Source: Thermodesulfovibrio sp. (GTDB lineage: Bacteria; Nitrospirota; Thermodesulfovibrionia; Thermodesulfovibrionales; Thermodesulfovibrionaceae). Taken from it: a DNA stretch of 17,527 nt. The position numbers were made by a program, and so were the translations under genes. Positions 6,503 through 13,201 of the stretch are shown here, in pieces (position 1 is the stretch's first letter; every line of letters starts with the position of its first letter). The stretch covers positions 1 through 17,527 of the forward strand of contig JAOAGB010000029.1 in NCBI GenBank assembly GCA_026415995.1, given 5' to 3'. The notes under the pieces are model-generated. The model did not search any database, was not told where the DNA came from, and saw only the letters and a list, made by a program, of their open reading frames with translations.

Positions 6503-7406
6503 AATCCACCTCAAGTCCATGATTTTCTAAAAAACTTAAATCATCACTGTAGTGTCTTCCTGAAGTTGTAAGATAATTACCTGTCATTAAGGCATTTGCA
6601 CCAGCGATAAAAATCCAAGAGGAAAAATCTTTAAGTAAAGGCCTTCCTCCACATATTCTTATATCTTTGTCGGGTAGTATAACTCTGAAAAGAGCAATTA
6701 TTCTCAAGGCCTCCATTGGCTTTAGAGGTTTTTCTTTCTCTAAAGGTGTTCCTACAATGGGAGTGAGAAAATTAATAGGGACAGAATCAACATTTAAATC
6801 TCTTAAAAAATTGGCCATATCAATCCTATCAATCCATGACTCTCCCATGCCAAAAATTCCTCCAGAACATATTGATAACCCTGCCCTTTTTGCATAATCA
6901 ATAGTTTTTATTTTGTCAGAAAATTTATGGGTTGTACATATCTTATTAAAAAATCTCTCTGATGTCTCTATATTACAATGAAGTCTTTCAAGTCCCTTAT
7001 CCCTTAAATAGCATATTTCATCATACTCTAAAAGTCCCAATGAAGCACATGTATGAATTCCAATCTTTTTTATCTCTTCTATATATTGTGCTATTTTTTT
7101 TAATTCTTTATTTGAAGATTTTTTACCGCTTATAACTATGGAGAACCTTTTTACTTTATATTTTTTTGCTTCTTTAGCTTTTTCCAATATTTCATCTTTA
7201 TTTATCAATGGGTACACCGGAGAATTTGTTTTATATCTTGATGATTGAGCACAAAATACACAGTCTTCCGAACAACGTCCGCTTTTAGCATTTATAATTG
7301 CGCAAAGCTCGACTCTTTTACCTTTATATTTTTCTCTCAAAGAGTTTGCTTCATAAAGAAGATCGTAAATCTCTCTTTTATCTATATCATCTATAAACTT
7401 TCTCAT
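6489..7406 (-). CDS. bioB: Biotin synthase BioB, atypical auxiliary-cluster ligands
   Basis: BioB is the radical SAM enzyme that inserts sulfur into dethiobiotin. The radical SAM [4Fe-4S] motif C-x3-C-x2-C is at C45, C49 and C52 in the N-A-K-S-G-R-C-S-E-D-C context, and the C-S-G-G-I-F-G-M-G-E-S and I-C-G-G-R regions are family signatures. Aligned by eye with E. coli BioB, the auxiliary-cluster ligand Cys97 is replaced by Ser89, while Cys128 and Cys188 are kept as C120 and C180 and Arg260 as R250. Extra cysteines occur at C144 (in H-C-N-I-E-T-S, where E. coli has His) and C252. Such a set fits the biotin synthases of obligate anaerobes reported to carry a [4Fe-5S] auxiliary cluster. The product is 305 residues, shorter at the C-terminus than E. 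coli (346). A TATAAT lies 14 nt before ATG. No BirA-type operator is evident. Confidence 0.96.
   Translation of the reverse strand: MRKFIDDIDKREIYDLLYEANSLREKYKGKRVELCAIINAKSGRCSEDCVFCAQSSRYKTNSPVYPLINKDEILEKAKEAKKYKVKRFSIVISGKKSSNKELKKIAQYIEEIKKIGIHTCASLGLLEYDEICYLRDKGLERLHCNIETSERFFNKICTTHKFSDKIKTIDYAKRAGLSICSGGIFGMGESWIDRIDMANFLRDLNVDSVPINFLTPIVGTPLEKEKPLKPMEALRIIALFRVILPDKDIRICGGRPLLKDFSSWIFIAGANALMTGNYLTTSGRHYSDDLSFLENHGLEVDCVVS
6506..6512 (-). promoter_or_regulatory. Ribosome binding site deciding the bioW start
   Basis: GAGGTGG on the minus strand lies inside the 3' end of bioB. Its GAGG core is 6 nt from GTG at 6502, whereas the upstream ATG at 6520 has no such site. Confidence 0.65.
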
Positions 7407-7420
7407 ACAGTCTATCTTCT

Positions 7421-7426
7421 ATTATA
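7421..7426 (-). promoter_or_regulatory. Putative -10 box for bioB
   Basis: TATAAT on the minus strand lies in the 32-bp gap between the symporter stop and the bioB ATG, predicting a leader of about 7 nt. No convincing -35 is visible, so the strength of this promoter, and whether bioB also relies on read-through from the symporter gene, is uncertain. Confidence 0.4.
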
Positions 7427-7438
7427 ATCTTTCTGAGC

Positions 7439-8962
7439 TTATTGTTTGATTATTCTCGTATATCTCAAGTCTTTAAGTATGATTTTCCTACTTTTCACAG
7501 CAATGAATGAAAGAAACAATAAAAATATTAGAATAAAAAGACGAGCTATAATTTTTGTAGGTTCTTCAGTAGTAATTATATTAGTAAAATCCTTTATCAC
7601 CCAAAAATATAGGATAAAAGATAAAAAAACAGGAGAAACAAAAGCTATTACATAAACAAATGCTTTTGGCAATCTAATAGACGTATTTTCAGTAAGTTCT
7701 TTGTAAAAATTATTTATTCCAAATATCCATATGAATACAATTATCTCAATTAAACCAAAGATAAGAAGCATTACACATCCAGCCCAGAAATCAAGTTCAT
7801 CTATAAAATTAGGTATAAATGCGCATAGATGTGCTCCTATGATTACTAAAATCATTGATACTGTTACTGCCTTTGTATGTTCCCATTTCATCTCATCTTC
7901 AAATAGAGCTATAAGTGGTTGTACTAAAGCTAAAGAAGATGTAAGGGCAGCAAGAAAAAGCAATAAAAACCATATAAATGAAATTATCCAACCCATTGGC
8001 AAATTCATCAAAACCGCAGGCATGGTCATAAATCCTAATCTGAAAGTTCCTTCTTTAGCAAGTTCTGGAATAGCTAATGCTGAAAACATGGCAAAGGCAG
8101 CTGGTATGGCAATAGAAGCACCGATTATAACTTCTATAAATTCATTAATGCCAGCCGTCCAAAATCCTGCTTTTATAACATCTTCTTTTGGTTTAACATA
8201 ACTTGCATACACAGCTATCGCTCCCATACCCAAGGATAGAGTAAAAAATATCTGTCCTGAAGCTTCGATCCAAACCTTAGGATCGGTAATACCAGAAAAA
8301 TTTAGATTATAAATAAACTTAAGCCCTTCGACTCCAGTCCAATCTCTTGCAGAAAGAGATATTAATCCGAGCATAATACCGAAAATAATTATAGCTGGCA
8401 TTCCTATTTTTGCTGTTATCTCTATACCCTTTGCAACTCCTCTTTGAAGAATAAACCAGTTTATGATTATTGTAATCAAAAGGAAAATATAAGCAATTAA
8501 AGAAGGATTAGTGTATGCTCTGAAAAACTCCACATAAGGTTTAACAGCATCATGAGGATTTGCTGTTTGTACAGGCATTGGCATCTGTTTAAAAAGAGAT
8601 AAAAAGGCAAAACCCAGTGTCCATGATTCAATATAAATATAATACATACATATAAGAACAGGAATAGCTACTCCCATTGACCCCAATATTCTTGCCCATT
8701 TTGCATGGTTAAAGAAAAGTCCCAAGATACCAGTCATAGACCCATGCCCATGTTTACCTGCATATCTTCCTATAACCCATTCAATAATCATCAAAGGTAA
8801 TCCCATTAATATTAAAGCAATAAAATAGGGAACCATAAAGGCTCCCCCACCATAGAGGGCTGCCTTTGAGGGAAATCTTAAAATATTACCAAGGCCTACA
8901 GCATTACCTGCTGTAGCAAGAATAAGTCCTACTTTTGATTGCCATTTTTCTCTTTTTTCCAT
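7439..8962 (-). CDS. Neurotransmitter:sodium symporter (NSS/SLC6, LeuT-fold) family transporter
   Basis: This is a sodium-coupled uptake carrier of the inner membrane; bacterial members commonly import amino acids. The 507-residue product is hydrophobic with about 11-12 membrane helices. Helix 1 carries the family signature N-A-V-G-L-G-N-I-L-R-F-P (20-31) that builds the Na+ and substrate sites in LeuT, followed by G-G-G-A-F-M-V-P-Y (38-46). Helix 6 region reads F-F-T-L-S-L-G-M-G-A (239-248). In helix 7, N273 and E277 align with LeuT N286 and E290; the latter is the acidic residue that makes bacterial members chloride-independent. Substrate cannot be predicted; position beside bioB raises, but does not prove, a link with biotin precursors. 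No Shine-Dalgarno is seen before the ATG. The gene is divergent from the radical SAM/hemE operon. Confidence 0.94.
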   Translation of the reverse strand: MEKREKWQSKVGLILATAGNAVGLGNILRFPSKAALYGGGAFMVPYFIALILMGLPLMIIEWVIGRYAGKHGHGSMTGILGLFFNHAKWARILGSMGVAIPVLICMYYIYIESWTLGFAFLSLFKQMPMPVQTANPHDAVKPYVEFFRAYTNPSLIAYIFLLITIIINWFILQRGVAKGIEITAKIGMPAIIIFGIMLGLISLSARDWTGVEGLKFIYNLNFSGITDPKVWIEASGQIFFTLSLGMGAIAVYASYVKPKEDVIKAGFWTAGINEFIEVIIGASIAIPAAFAMFSALAIPELAKEGTFRLGFMTMPAVLMNLPMGWIISFIWFLLLFLAALTSSLALVQPLIALFEDEMKWEHTKAVTVSMILVIIGAHLCAFIPNFIDELDFWAGCVMLLIFGLIEIIVFIWIFGINNFYKELTENTSIRLPKAFVYVIAFVSPVFLSFILYFWVIKDFTNIITTEEPTKIIARLFILIFLLFLSFIAVKSRKIILKDLRYTRIIKQ

Positions 8963-8997
8963 AGTTTTAAAAATAATTTTGTTATTTATTGTTATCT

Positions 8998-9003
8998 ATT
9001 ATA
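8998..9003 (-). promoter_or_regulatory. Putative -10 box for the NSS symporter gene
   Basis: TATAAT on the minus strand, 35 nt before the ATG, would give a leader of roughly 28 nt. The -35 region is weak (TTTATT at 16-bp spacing). Confidence 0.4.
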
Positions 9004-9041
9004 CTCAAATTTTTGGGTCAATAAAAGAGACTATTTTAAGT

Positions 9042-9047
9042 TATAAT
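9042..9047 (+). promoter_or_regulatory. Putative -10 box of the radical SAM-hemE operon, leaderless
   Basis: A perfect TATAAT ends 6 nt before the ATG at 9054, so the transcription start is predicted on the A of the start codon. No Shine-Dalgarno is present. The -35 region is poor, so an activator or an alternative upstream start is possible. Confidence 0.5.
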
Positions 9048-9053
9048 AATTAA

Positions 9054-10136
9054 ATGCAGTTCGAACCAAAATGGATAGCCTGGGAAATTACTCGTAGATG
9101 TAATTTAAAATGTATTCATTGTAGATCCTCATCGGAAGAGAATGTTAAAGAACATCCCGACCCTTCAAAAGATGAATGTTTTAGAATACTTGATGACATT
9201 ACTTCCTATGCAAAACCCGTGCTCGTTCTTACTGGTGGAGAACCTCTTCTAAGGGATGATTTTTTTGAGATCGCAGAATATGGGAGAGTGAAAGGTTTAA
9301 GGGTATGTGTTGCAACAAATGGAACTCTCGTAAATGAAGAAATTTGTGAAAAATTTAGAGAAGTAGATATAAAAATGGTATCTTTAAGCCTTGACGGACC
9401 TAACGAAGAAATACATGATGACTTTAGAAAACAAAAAGGAGCCTTTCAGGGAACAATAAATGCAGCTAAACTATTAAAAAAATATAATATCCCCTTTTTA
9501 ATAAACTCATCCTTTACAAAAAGAAATGAGAAAACAATACCAAAAGTTTATGAATTGGCAAAGGAACTCGGAGCAACTGCCTGGTACATGTTTATGATAG
9601 TTCCTACAGGTAGAGCAGAAGAACTTTTAAACGAACTAATAAATCATGAAAACTATGAGGAAATTCTCAATTGGCACTATGATATGGAAAAAAATGAAAA
9701 GGATATTCTTGTAAGACCTACCTGTGCACCTCAATATTACAGAGTTATCTTTGAGAGAGCTAAAAAAGAGGGAGAAAAATTTGAAAGAAGATCTCTTAAA
9801 TTTTCCACAGGTGGAGCTAAAGGATGTGTAGCAGGACAGCTTATATGTCTAATAAATGTAGATGGAGATGTAATGCCATGTAGTTACTTCCCAATTTCCG
9901 CTGGCAATATCCAAAAGCAGTCTTTTAAGGAGATATGGGAAAATTCAAAAATTTTTAAAGATTTGAGAAATTTTTCCATTTATAAAGGTCGTTGTGGAAT
10001 CTGTGAATATGTGAACGTATGTGGTGGATGCAGAGCAAGGGCATACTGTTTAAAAAATGATTACTTGGAAGAAGACCCCTATTGTAAATATATACCAAGG
10101 AAAGCTAATGAAAGAGGCCTTTCTAAAAGCTTGTAG
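9054..10136 (+). CDS. Radical SAM/SPASM protein, AhbD/NirJ-like, probable heme biosynthesis enzyme
   Basis: The 360-residue product has the radical SAM motif C16-x3-C20-x2-C23 in the context W-E-I-T-R-R-C-N-L-K-C-I-H-C-R, as in AhbC, AhbD and NirJ, and the SAM-binding G-G-E-P at 61-64. R-P-T-C-A-P-Q-Y-Y-R (221-230) resembles a region typical of this tetrapyrrole group. The C-terminal SPASM-type region holds C258, C265, C276, C314, C317, C323, C326, C332 and C344, enough for one or two extra clusters. AhbD converts iron-coproporphyrin III to heme by removing two propionate carboxyls; NirJ and AhbC act on didecarboxysiroheme. The next gene, hemE, overlaps it by 29 bp, so a coproporphyrin substrate is the best guess. 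Peptide-modifying SPASM enzymes are an alternative, but no precursor peptide gene is nearby. Confidence 0.85.
   Translation: MQFEPKWIAWEITRRCNLKCIHCRSSSEENVKEHPDPSKDECFRILDDITSYAKPVLVLTGGEPLLRDDFFEIAEYGRVKGLRVCVATNGTLVNEEICEKFREVDIKMVSLSLDGPNEEIHDDFRKQKGAFQGTINAAKLLKKYNIPFLINSSFTKRNEKTIPKVYELAKELGATAWYMFMIVPTGRAEELLNELINHENYEEILNWHYDMEKNEKDILVRPTCAPQYYRVIFERAKKEGEKFERRSLKFSTGGAKGCVAGQLICLINVDGDVMPCSYFPISAGNIQKQSFKEIWENSKIFKDLRNFSIYKGRCGICEYVNVCGGCRARAYCLKNDYLEEDPYCKYIPRKANERGLSKSL
10097..10101 (+). promoter_or_regulatory. Ribosome binding site deciding the hemE start
   Basis: AAGGA, 6 nt before the ATG at 10108 and inside the radical SAM gene, supports that codon rather than the in-frame ATG at 10057, which would add 17 residues not seen in HemE. 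Confidence 0.65.
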
Positions 10137-11124
10137 AGGATTTAAAACTGACTATACACCTGTTTGGTTTATGCGGCAAGCAGGAAGATATATGCCTGAA
10201 TACCAAAAAATAAGGCAAAAGTATGATTTTCTTACCATGTGCAAAACTCCTGAAATAGCCGCAGAGGTAACAATACAACCGGTAAAAATTTTAGGAGTTG
10301 ATGCAGCAATACTCTTTTCTGATATTTTGATTCCTCTCGAAGGAATGGGTATTAAAATAGAATTCATAGAGGATAAAGGTCCTCAAGTTTCACCAACAAT
10401 TAGAGCATCCTCTCATCTTGAAAATTTAAAAGAAATAGAGATTGAGGCAGTAGACTATGTTTTTAATGCAATTAAAATTTTGGTAAGAGAACTCCATGTA
10501 CCCTTAATAGGTTTTTCTGCTTCTCCTTTTACATTAGCAACTTATGTAATTGAAGGCAGTTCTTCCAAGGAATTCATAAATACTAAAAGGTTTATGTTTT
10601 CCGAGCCAGCAGGTTTTCATAAGCTAATGGAAATATTTACAAAAGCAACACTTAAATATCTAACCGAACAGATAAGGGCAGGAGTTCACGCAATTCAAAT
10701 CTTTGATACATGGGCTGGAATTTTATCTCCTTTCGATTATGAAATTTTTGTTAAACCCTATGTAAAAAAAATTATTGACAATATAAAAAATGTTCCTGTG
10801 ATTTATTTTTGTTCAAACACATCAGGACTTGCCAATCATTTAAATGATTTAAACGCCAATGTATTAAGCATTGACTGGAGAATTGACATTAAAGATGCTG
10901 TCAATATATTTAAATCCTATTCTTTACAAGGCAATCTTGATCCTTTGACTCTTTTAGGAACAGAGGAGGAAATTTTTCAAAGGGTTGAAAGGATTCTAAT
11001 AGACGGTAAAAGAGCTAAATCACATATTTTCAACCTTGGTCATGGTGTAAATATTAATACCAGAGTTGAAGTCTTAAAAAAGCTTGTTGATTTTATCCAT
11101 GAATTTAAATTTACGGGGGTTTAG
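10108..11124 (+). CDS. hemE: Uroporphyrinogen decarboxylase HemE
   Basis: HemE removes the four acetate carboxyls of uroporphyrinogen III to give coproporphyrinogen III in the cytosol. From the ATG at 10108 the product has 338 residues, typical for the family. The substrate-binding signature P-V-W-F-M-R-Q-A-G-R-Y-M-P-E-Y (18-32) supplies R23 and R27. D72 in A-I-L-F-S-D-I-L corresponds to the catalytic Asp (human Asp86). Further matches are G-F-S-A-S-P-F-T-L, I-F-D-T-W-A-G, G-N-L-D-P and F-N-L-G-H-G near the C-terminus; the loop after G-H-G reads V-N-I-N-T rather than the more common I-x-P-x-T-P. It overlaps the radical SAM gene by 29 bp and is followed after 2 nt by purN. No hemN, hemG or hemH is present here. 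Confidence 0.97.
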   Translation: MKEAFLKACRGFKTDYTPVWFMRQAGRYMPEYQKIRQKYDFLTMCKTPEIAAEVTIQPVKILGVDAAILFSDILIPLEGMGIKIEFIEDKGPQVSPTIRASSHLENLKEIEIEAVDYVFNAIKILVRELHVPLIGFSASPFTLATYVIEGSSSKEFINTKRFMFSEPAGFHKLMEIFTKATLKYLTEQIRAGVHAIQIFDTWAGILSPFDYEIFVKPYVKKIIDNIKNVPVIYFCSNTSGLANHLNDLNANVLSIDWRIDIKDAVNIFKSYSLQGNLDPLTLLGTEEEIFQRVERILIDGKRAKSHIFNLGHGVNINTRVEVLKKLVDFIHEFKFTGV

Positions 11125-11126
11125 CG

Positions 11127-11774
11127 ATGCTTAAAATAGGTGTTTTAGCATCAGGGAGAGGATCTAATTTTCAGGCAATTATTGATGAGATTGAATCTGG
11201 TCGAATTCCTGCAAAAATAGAAATTCTTATAGTGGATAATCCAAATGCTTATGCCATTGAAAGGGCAAAAAAACATGGAATTCCTTATTTATACATTAAT
11301 CCTAAGGAATTTCAAACAAAAGAGGCATTTTACGAAAAAATAAGAGATGAACTCATTTCAAAGAGTGTAGAACTTGTCATATTAGCTGGATTCATGAGAA
11401 TAGTTAAAAAGCCTTTACTTGATGCTTTTCCCAATAGAATTATGAACATTCATCCTGCCCTCCTTCCTTCATTTCCAGGACTTCATGGACAAAAACAGGC
11501 TGTTGACTACGGAGTTAGAATTAGTGGTTGTACAGTACATTTTGTTGACGAAGGAGTTGACTCTGGTCCTATAATAATTCAAGCTGCAGTGCCTGTTTAT
11601 CCTGAGGACACAGAAGACAGCTTGTCAGAAAGGATTCTTAAACTTGAACATAAAATTTTTCCCGAAGCCGTAAGGCTTTTTGCAGAAGGAAGGCTGAAAG
11701 TAGAAGGTAGAAAAGTAAAAATTAAAAATTACAAACCACCTGAAATTTTCTTTACAAATCCAGAGATTAGATAA
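11127..11774 (+). CDS. purN: Phosphoribosylglycinamide formyltransferase PurN
   Basis: PurN formylates GAR using 10-formyltetrahydrofolate, the third step of purine synthesis. The product is 215 residues. It starts with the phosphate-binding S-G-R-G-S-N-F (9-15). The catalytic triad is N107, H109 and D145, seen in M-N-I-H-P-A-L-L-P-S-F-P-G (106-118) and the V-D-E-G-V-D-S-G-P region (140-148). The C-terminal E-H-K-I-F-P-E-A-V matches the family pattern. It begins 2 nt after hemE and its TAA overlaps the rsmD ATG by one base. No other purine genes are adjacent, so co-transcription with hemE, rsmD and coaD reflects gene packing more than pathway. Confidence 0.97.
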   Translation: MLKIGVLASGRGSNFQAIIDEIESGRIPAKIEILIVDNPNAYAIERAKKHGIPYLYINPKEFQTKEAFYEKIRDELISKSVELVILAGFMRIVKKPLLDAFPNRIMNIHPALLPSFPGLHGQKQAVDYGVRISGCTVHFVDEGVDSGPIIIQAAVPVYPEDTEDSLSERILKLEHKIFPEAVRLFAEGRLKVEGRKVKIKNYKPPEIFFTNPEIR

Positions 11775-12286
11775 TGCCAGGAACAAATATAAAAAAACAA
11801 AATGTCAGGCCCACTCCTGCTATAGTTAGAAAAGCAATCTTTGACATTTTAAGAAACATAGAAGATAAAACATTTATAGATCTTTATGCAGGTAAAGGCT
11901 TAGTGGGAATAGAGGCAATTAAAAGAGGTGCTAAGGAAGTTATATTTGTTGAGAGGGATCCTGTATTATGTATTTTTATTAAAAATTCTTTGGAGAAAAA
12001 AAATTTAATGGACAGAGCAAAAGTTTACAATTTAGATTCGATTAAATTTCTAAATGAAATGGCAGTAAAGTATGACATAATTTTTGCTGACCCTCCTTAC
12101 GAGTCTGGTGAATTAGAAAGAATATTTAATATATTTGAGAAAAAAAATCTTCTTAACAAGGATGGTGTTCTCATACTTCAACATTATAAAAACGAATCAT
12201 TAAAGGAAAAATTAAAAAATTTAAAAATCCATAAGTGTTACAGATATGGAGATACTTTTTTAACAGTTTACAGGAGGAACGAATGA
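11774..12286 (+). CDS. rsmD: 16S rRNA guanine-N2 methyltransferase RsmD-like, shortened N-terminus
   Basis: RsmD methylates N2 of G966 (E. coli numbering) in 16S rRNA. The 170-residue product has R-P-T-x-x-x-V-R-x-A-x-F-x-I-L (12-26), the SAM-binding D-L-Y-A-G-K-G (36-42) followed by G-I-E-A-I-K-R-G-A, an acidic ribose-binding residue E60, and the catalytic D-P-P-Y (106-109). Family proteins normally begin with a strand/hairpin of the kind R-I-I-x-G-x-x-R-G-R-x-L before the R-P-T motif; that element is absent. A stop codon (TAG at 11768-11770) lies just upstream in frame, so an earlier start is ruled out. The gene is tied to purN by TAATG and to coaD by ATGA. rsmD-coaD is a widespread pair, which supports the identification. 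Confidence 0.9.
   Translation: MPGTNIKKQNVRPTPAIVRKAIFDILRNIEDKTFIDLYAGKGLVGIEAIKRGAKEVIFVERDPVLCIFIKNSLEKKNLMDRAKVYNLDSIKFLNEMAVKYDIIFADPPYESGELERIFNIFEKKNLLNKDGVLILQHYKNESLKEKLKNLKIHKCYRYGDTFLTVYRRNE
12272..12277 (+). promoter_or_regulatory. Ribosome binding site of coaD
   Basis: A full AGGAGG lies 5 nt before the ATG at 12283, inside rsmD. It fixes that start over the in-frame ATG at 12235, which would add 16 residues before the conserved N-terminus. Confidence 0.8.
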
Positions 12287-12765
12287 AAGCAGGTGTTTAT
12301 CCAGGGACATTTGATCCTATTACAAACGGACATCTTGACGTAATAAAAAGAGCTCTTAAGATTTTTGATGAGCTTATAGTAGCAGTAGCTGTGTCAAGTT
12401 ATAAAAAATCTCCAATTTTTTCCATAGAAGAACGAATTAACTTTATAAAGGAAACAACAAAAGGGCTTGAAAATCTCAAAGTAGAAGCCTTTGATGGTTT
12501 ATTAGTTAATTTTGTAAAGCAGAAAGGTGCGGTTGCAATTATAAGAGGACTGAGAGCAGTATCTGATTATGAATTTGAGCTTCAGCTTGCTCACGCAAAT
12601 AGAAGACTTTATAGAGATATTGAAACTGTCTTTCTCATGCCCAGTGAAGAATTTTCTTTTCTTTCTTCAAGTCTTGTTAAGGAGATTGCCTACTTTGGAG
12701 GTTCTGTAAAAAGTCTTGTTCCTCCAGTTGTAGAAAAGGCTCTGAAGCAGAAATTTCAGAGATAA
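12283..12765 (+). CDS. coaD: Phosphopantetheine adenylyltransferase CoaD
   Basis: CoaD adenylylates 4'-phosphopantetheine to dephospho-CoA, the penultimate step of coenzyme A synthesis. The 160-residue product is full family length and starts M-K-A-G-V-Y-P-G-T-F-D-P-I-T-N-G-H (1-17), with the nucleotidyltransferase T-x-G-H motif at 14-17 and T9. I-I-R-G-L-R (86-91) gives R88 and R91 for triphosphate and substrate binding. S-S-S-L-V-K-E-I (128-135) is the second nucleotide-binding motif. It overlaps rsmD by ATGA. The last 89 bp are read on the other strand as the end of the convergent rnc gene; CoaD itself looks intact and normal to its end, so the overlap burden falls on rnc. Confidence 0.97.
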   Translation: MKAGVYPGTFDPITNGHLDVIKRALKIFDELIVAVAVSSYKKSPIFSIEERINFIKETTKGLENLKVEAFDGLLVNFVKQKGAVAIIRGLRAVSDYEFELQLAHANRRLYRDIETVFLMPSEEFSFLSSSLVKEIAYFGGSVKSLVPPVVEKALKQKFQR

Positions 12766-13201
12766 TTCCAAGGAGAAATTTCTTTACAGGAGTTATGCCT
12801 CCATCAAGATAAATTGCTCCAATCAAGGCTTCCACTGCATCAGCAATTATGGAATCTTTGTTTTCTCCACCGCTAAGTCTTTCTCCCTTACCAAGCAATA
12901 AAAATCTACCAATTAAGATTTTTCTCCCAATTAATGAAAGAAATTTTTTGCTAATGAGATATGCTCTTATTTTAGACATTTCCGCCTCATTAAGCTCTGG
13001 TTTCAGGCTATAAAGATATTCTGATATAACAAACCCGAGAACTATATCTCCAAGGAATTCAAGACGTTCATTTGAAGCCAGATATTTCTCATTGGCATAG
13101 GAACTATGGGTTAGAGCTTGAAATAAAAGAAAGGGATTGGTAAATCTATAGCCTATTGTGTTTTCAACTTCCTGAAAATTTTTTGAAAACAAGGGATGCA
13201 T
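12677..13201 (-). CDS. rnc: Ribonuclease III catalytic domain protein lacking the dsRNA-binding domain
   Basis: RNase III cleaves double-stranded RNA, including rRNA precursors. Numbering from the ATG at 13201 (174 residues; add 4 for the TTG at 13213), the first signature N-E-R-L-E-F-L-G-D is at 44-52 and the second D-A-V-E-A-L-I-G-A-I-Y-L-D-G-G at 121-135, so all catalytic acids (E45, E48, D52, D121, E124) are present. The N-terminal G-Y-x-F and A-L-T-H-S-S-Y are normal. The chain then stops about 28 residues after the catalytic domain, with no dsRNA-binding domain, which is usual at about 150-225. Those last residues are encoded opposite the coaD 3' end and look unrelated to the family. 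GGCGGA before ATG at 13201 supports that start, giving a 38-bp overlap with fabF. It is the tail of the common fabG-acpP-fabF-rnc order. Confidence 0.88.
   Translation of the reverse strand: MHPLFSKNFQEVENTIGYRFTNPFLLFQALTHSSYANEKYLASNERLEFLGDIVLGFVISEYLYSLKPELNEAEMSKIRAYLISKKFLSLIGRKILIGRFLLLGKGERLSGGENKDSIIADAVEALIGAIYLDGGITPVKKFLLGIISEISASEPFLQLEEQDFLQNLQSRQSP

Noticed and set aside
6503..6520. ATG at 6520 as the bioW start
   Set aside because: No Shine-Dalgarno; GTG at 6502 has GAGGTGG correctly spaced and matches family N-termini. Kept as an alternative in the feature text.
7407..7438. BirA operator upstream of bioB
   Set aside because: No inverted repeat of the known biotin-operator type fits in these 32 bp.
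7731..8201. Plus-strand frame of 156 codons opposite the symporter gene
   Set aside because: It is the antisense of a strongly conserved membrane protein gene and shows no recognisable domain.
10057..10107. ATG at 10057 as the hemE start
   Set aside because: It adds 17 residues unlike HemE and lies in the SPASM coding region; ATG at 10108 has AAGGA 6 nt upstream and gives the normal N-terminus.
12235..12282. ATG at 12235 as the coaD start
   Set aside because: The conserved Y-P-G-T-F-D-P start and AGGAGG both point to the ATG at 12283.
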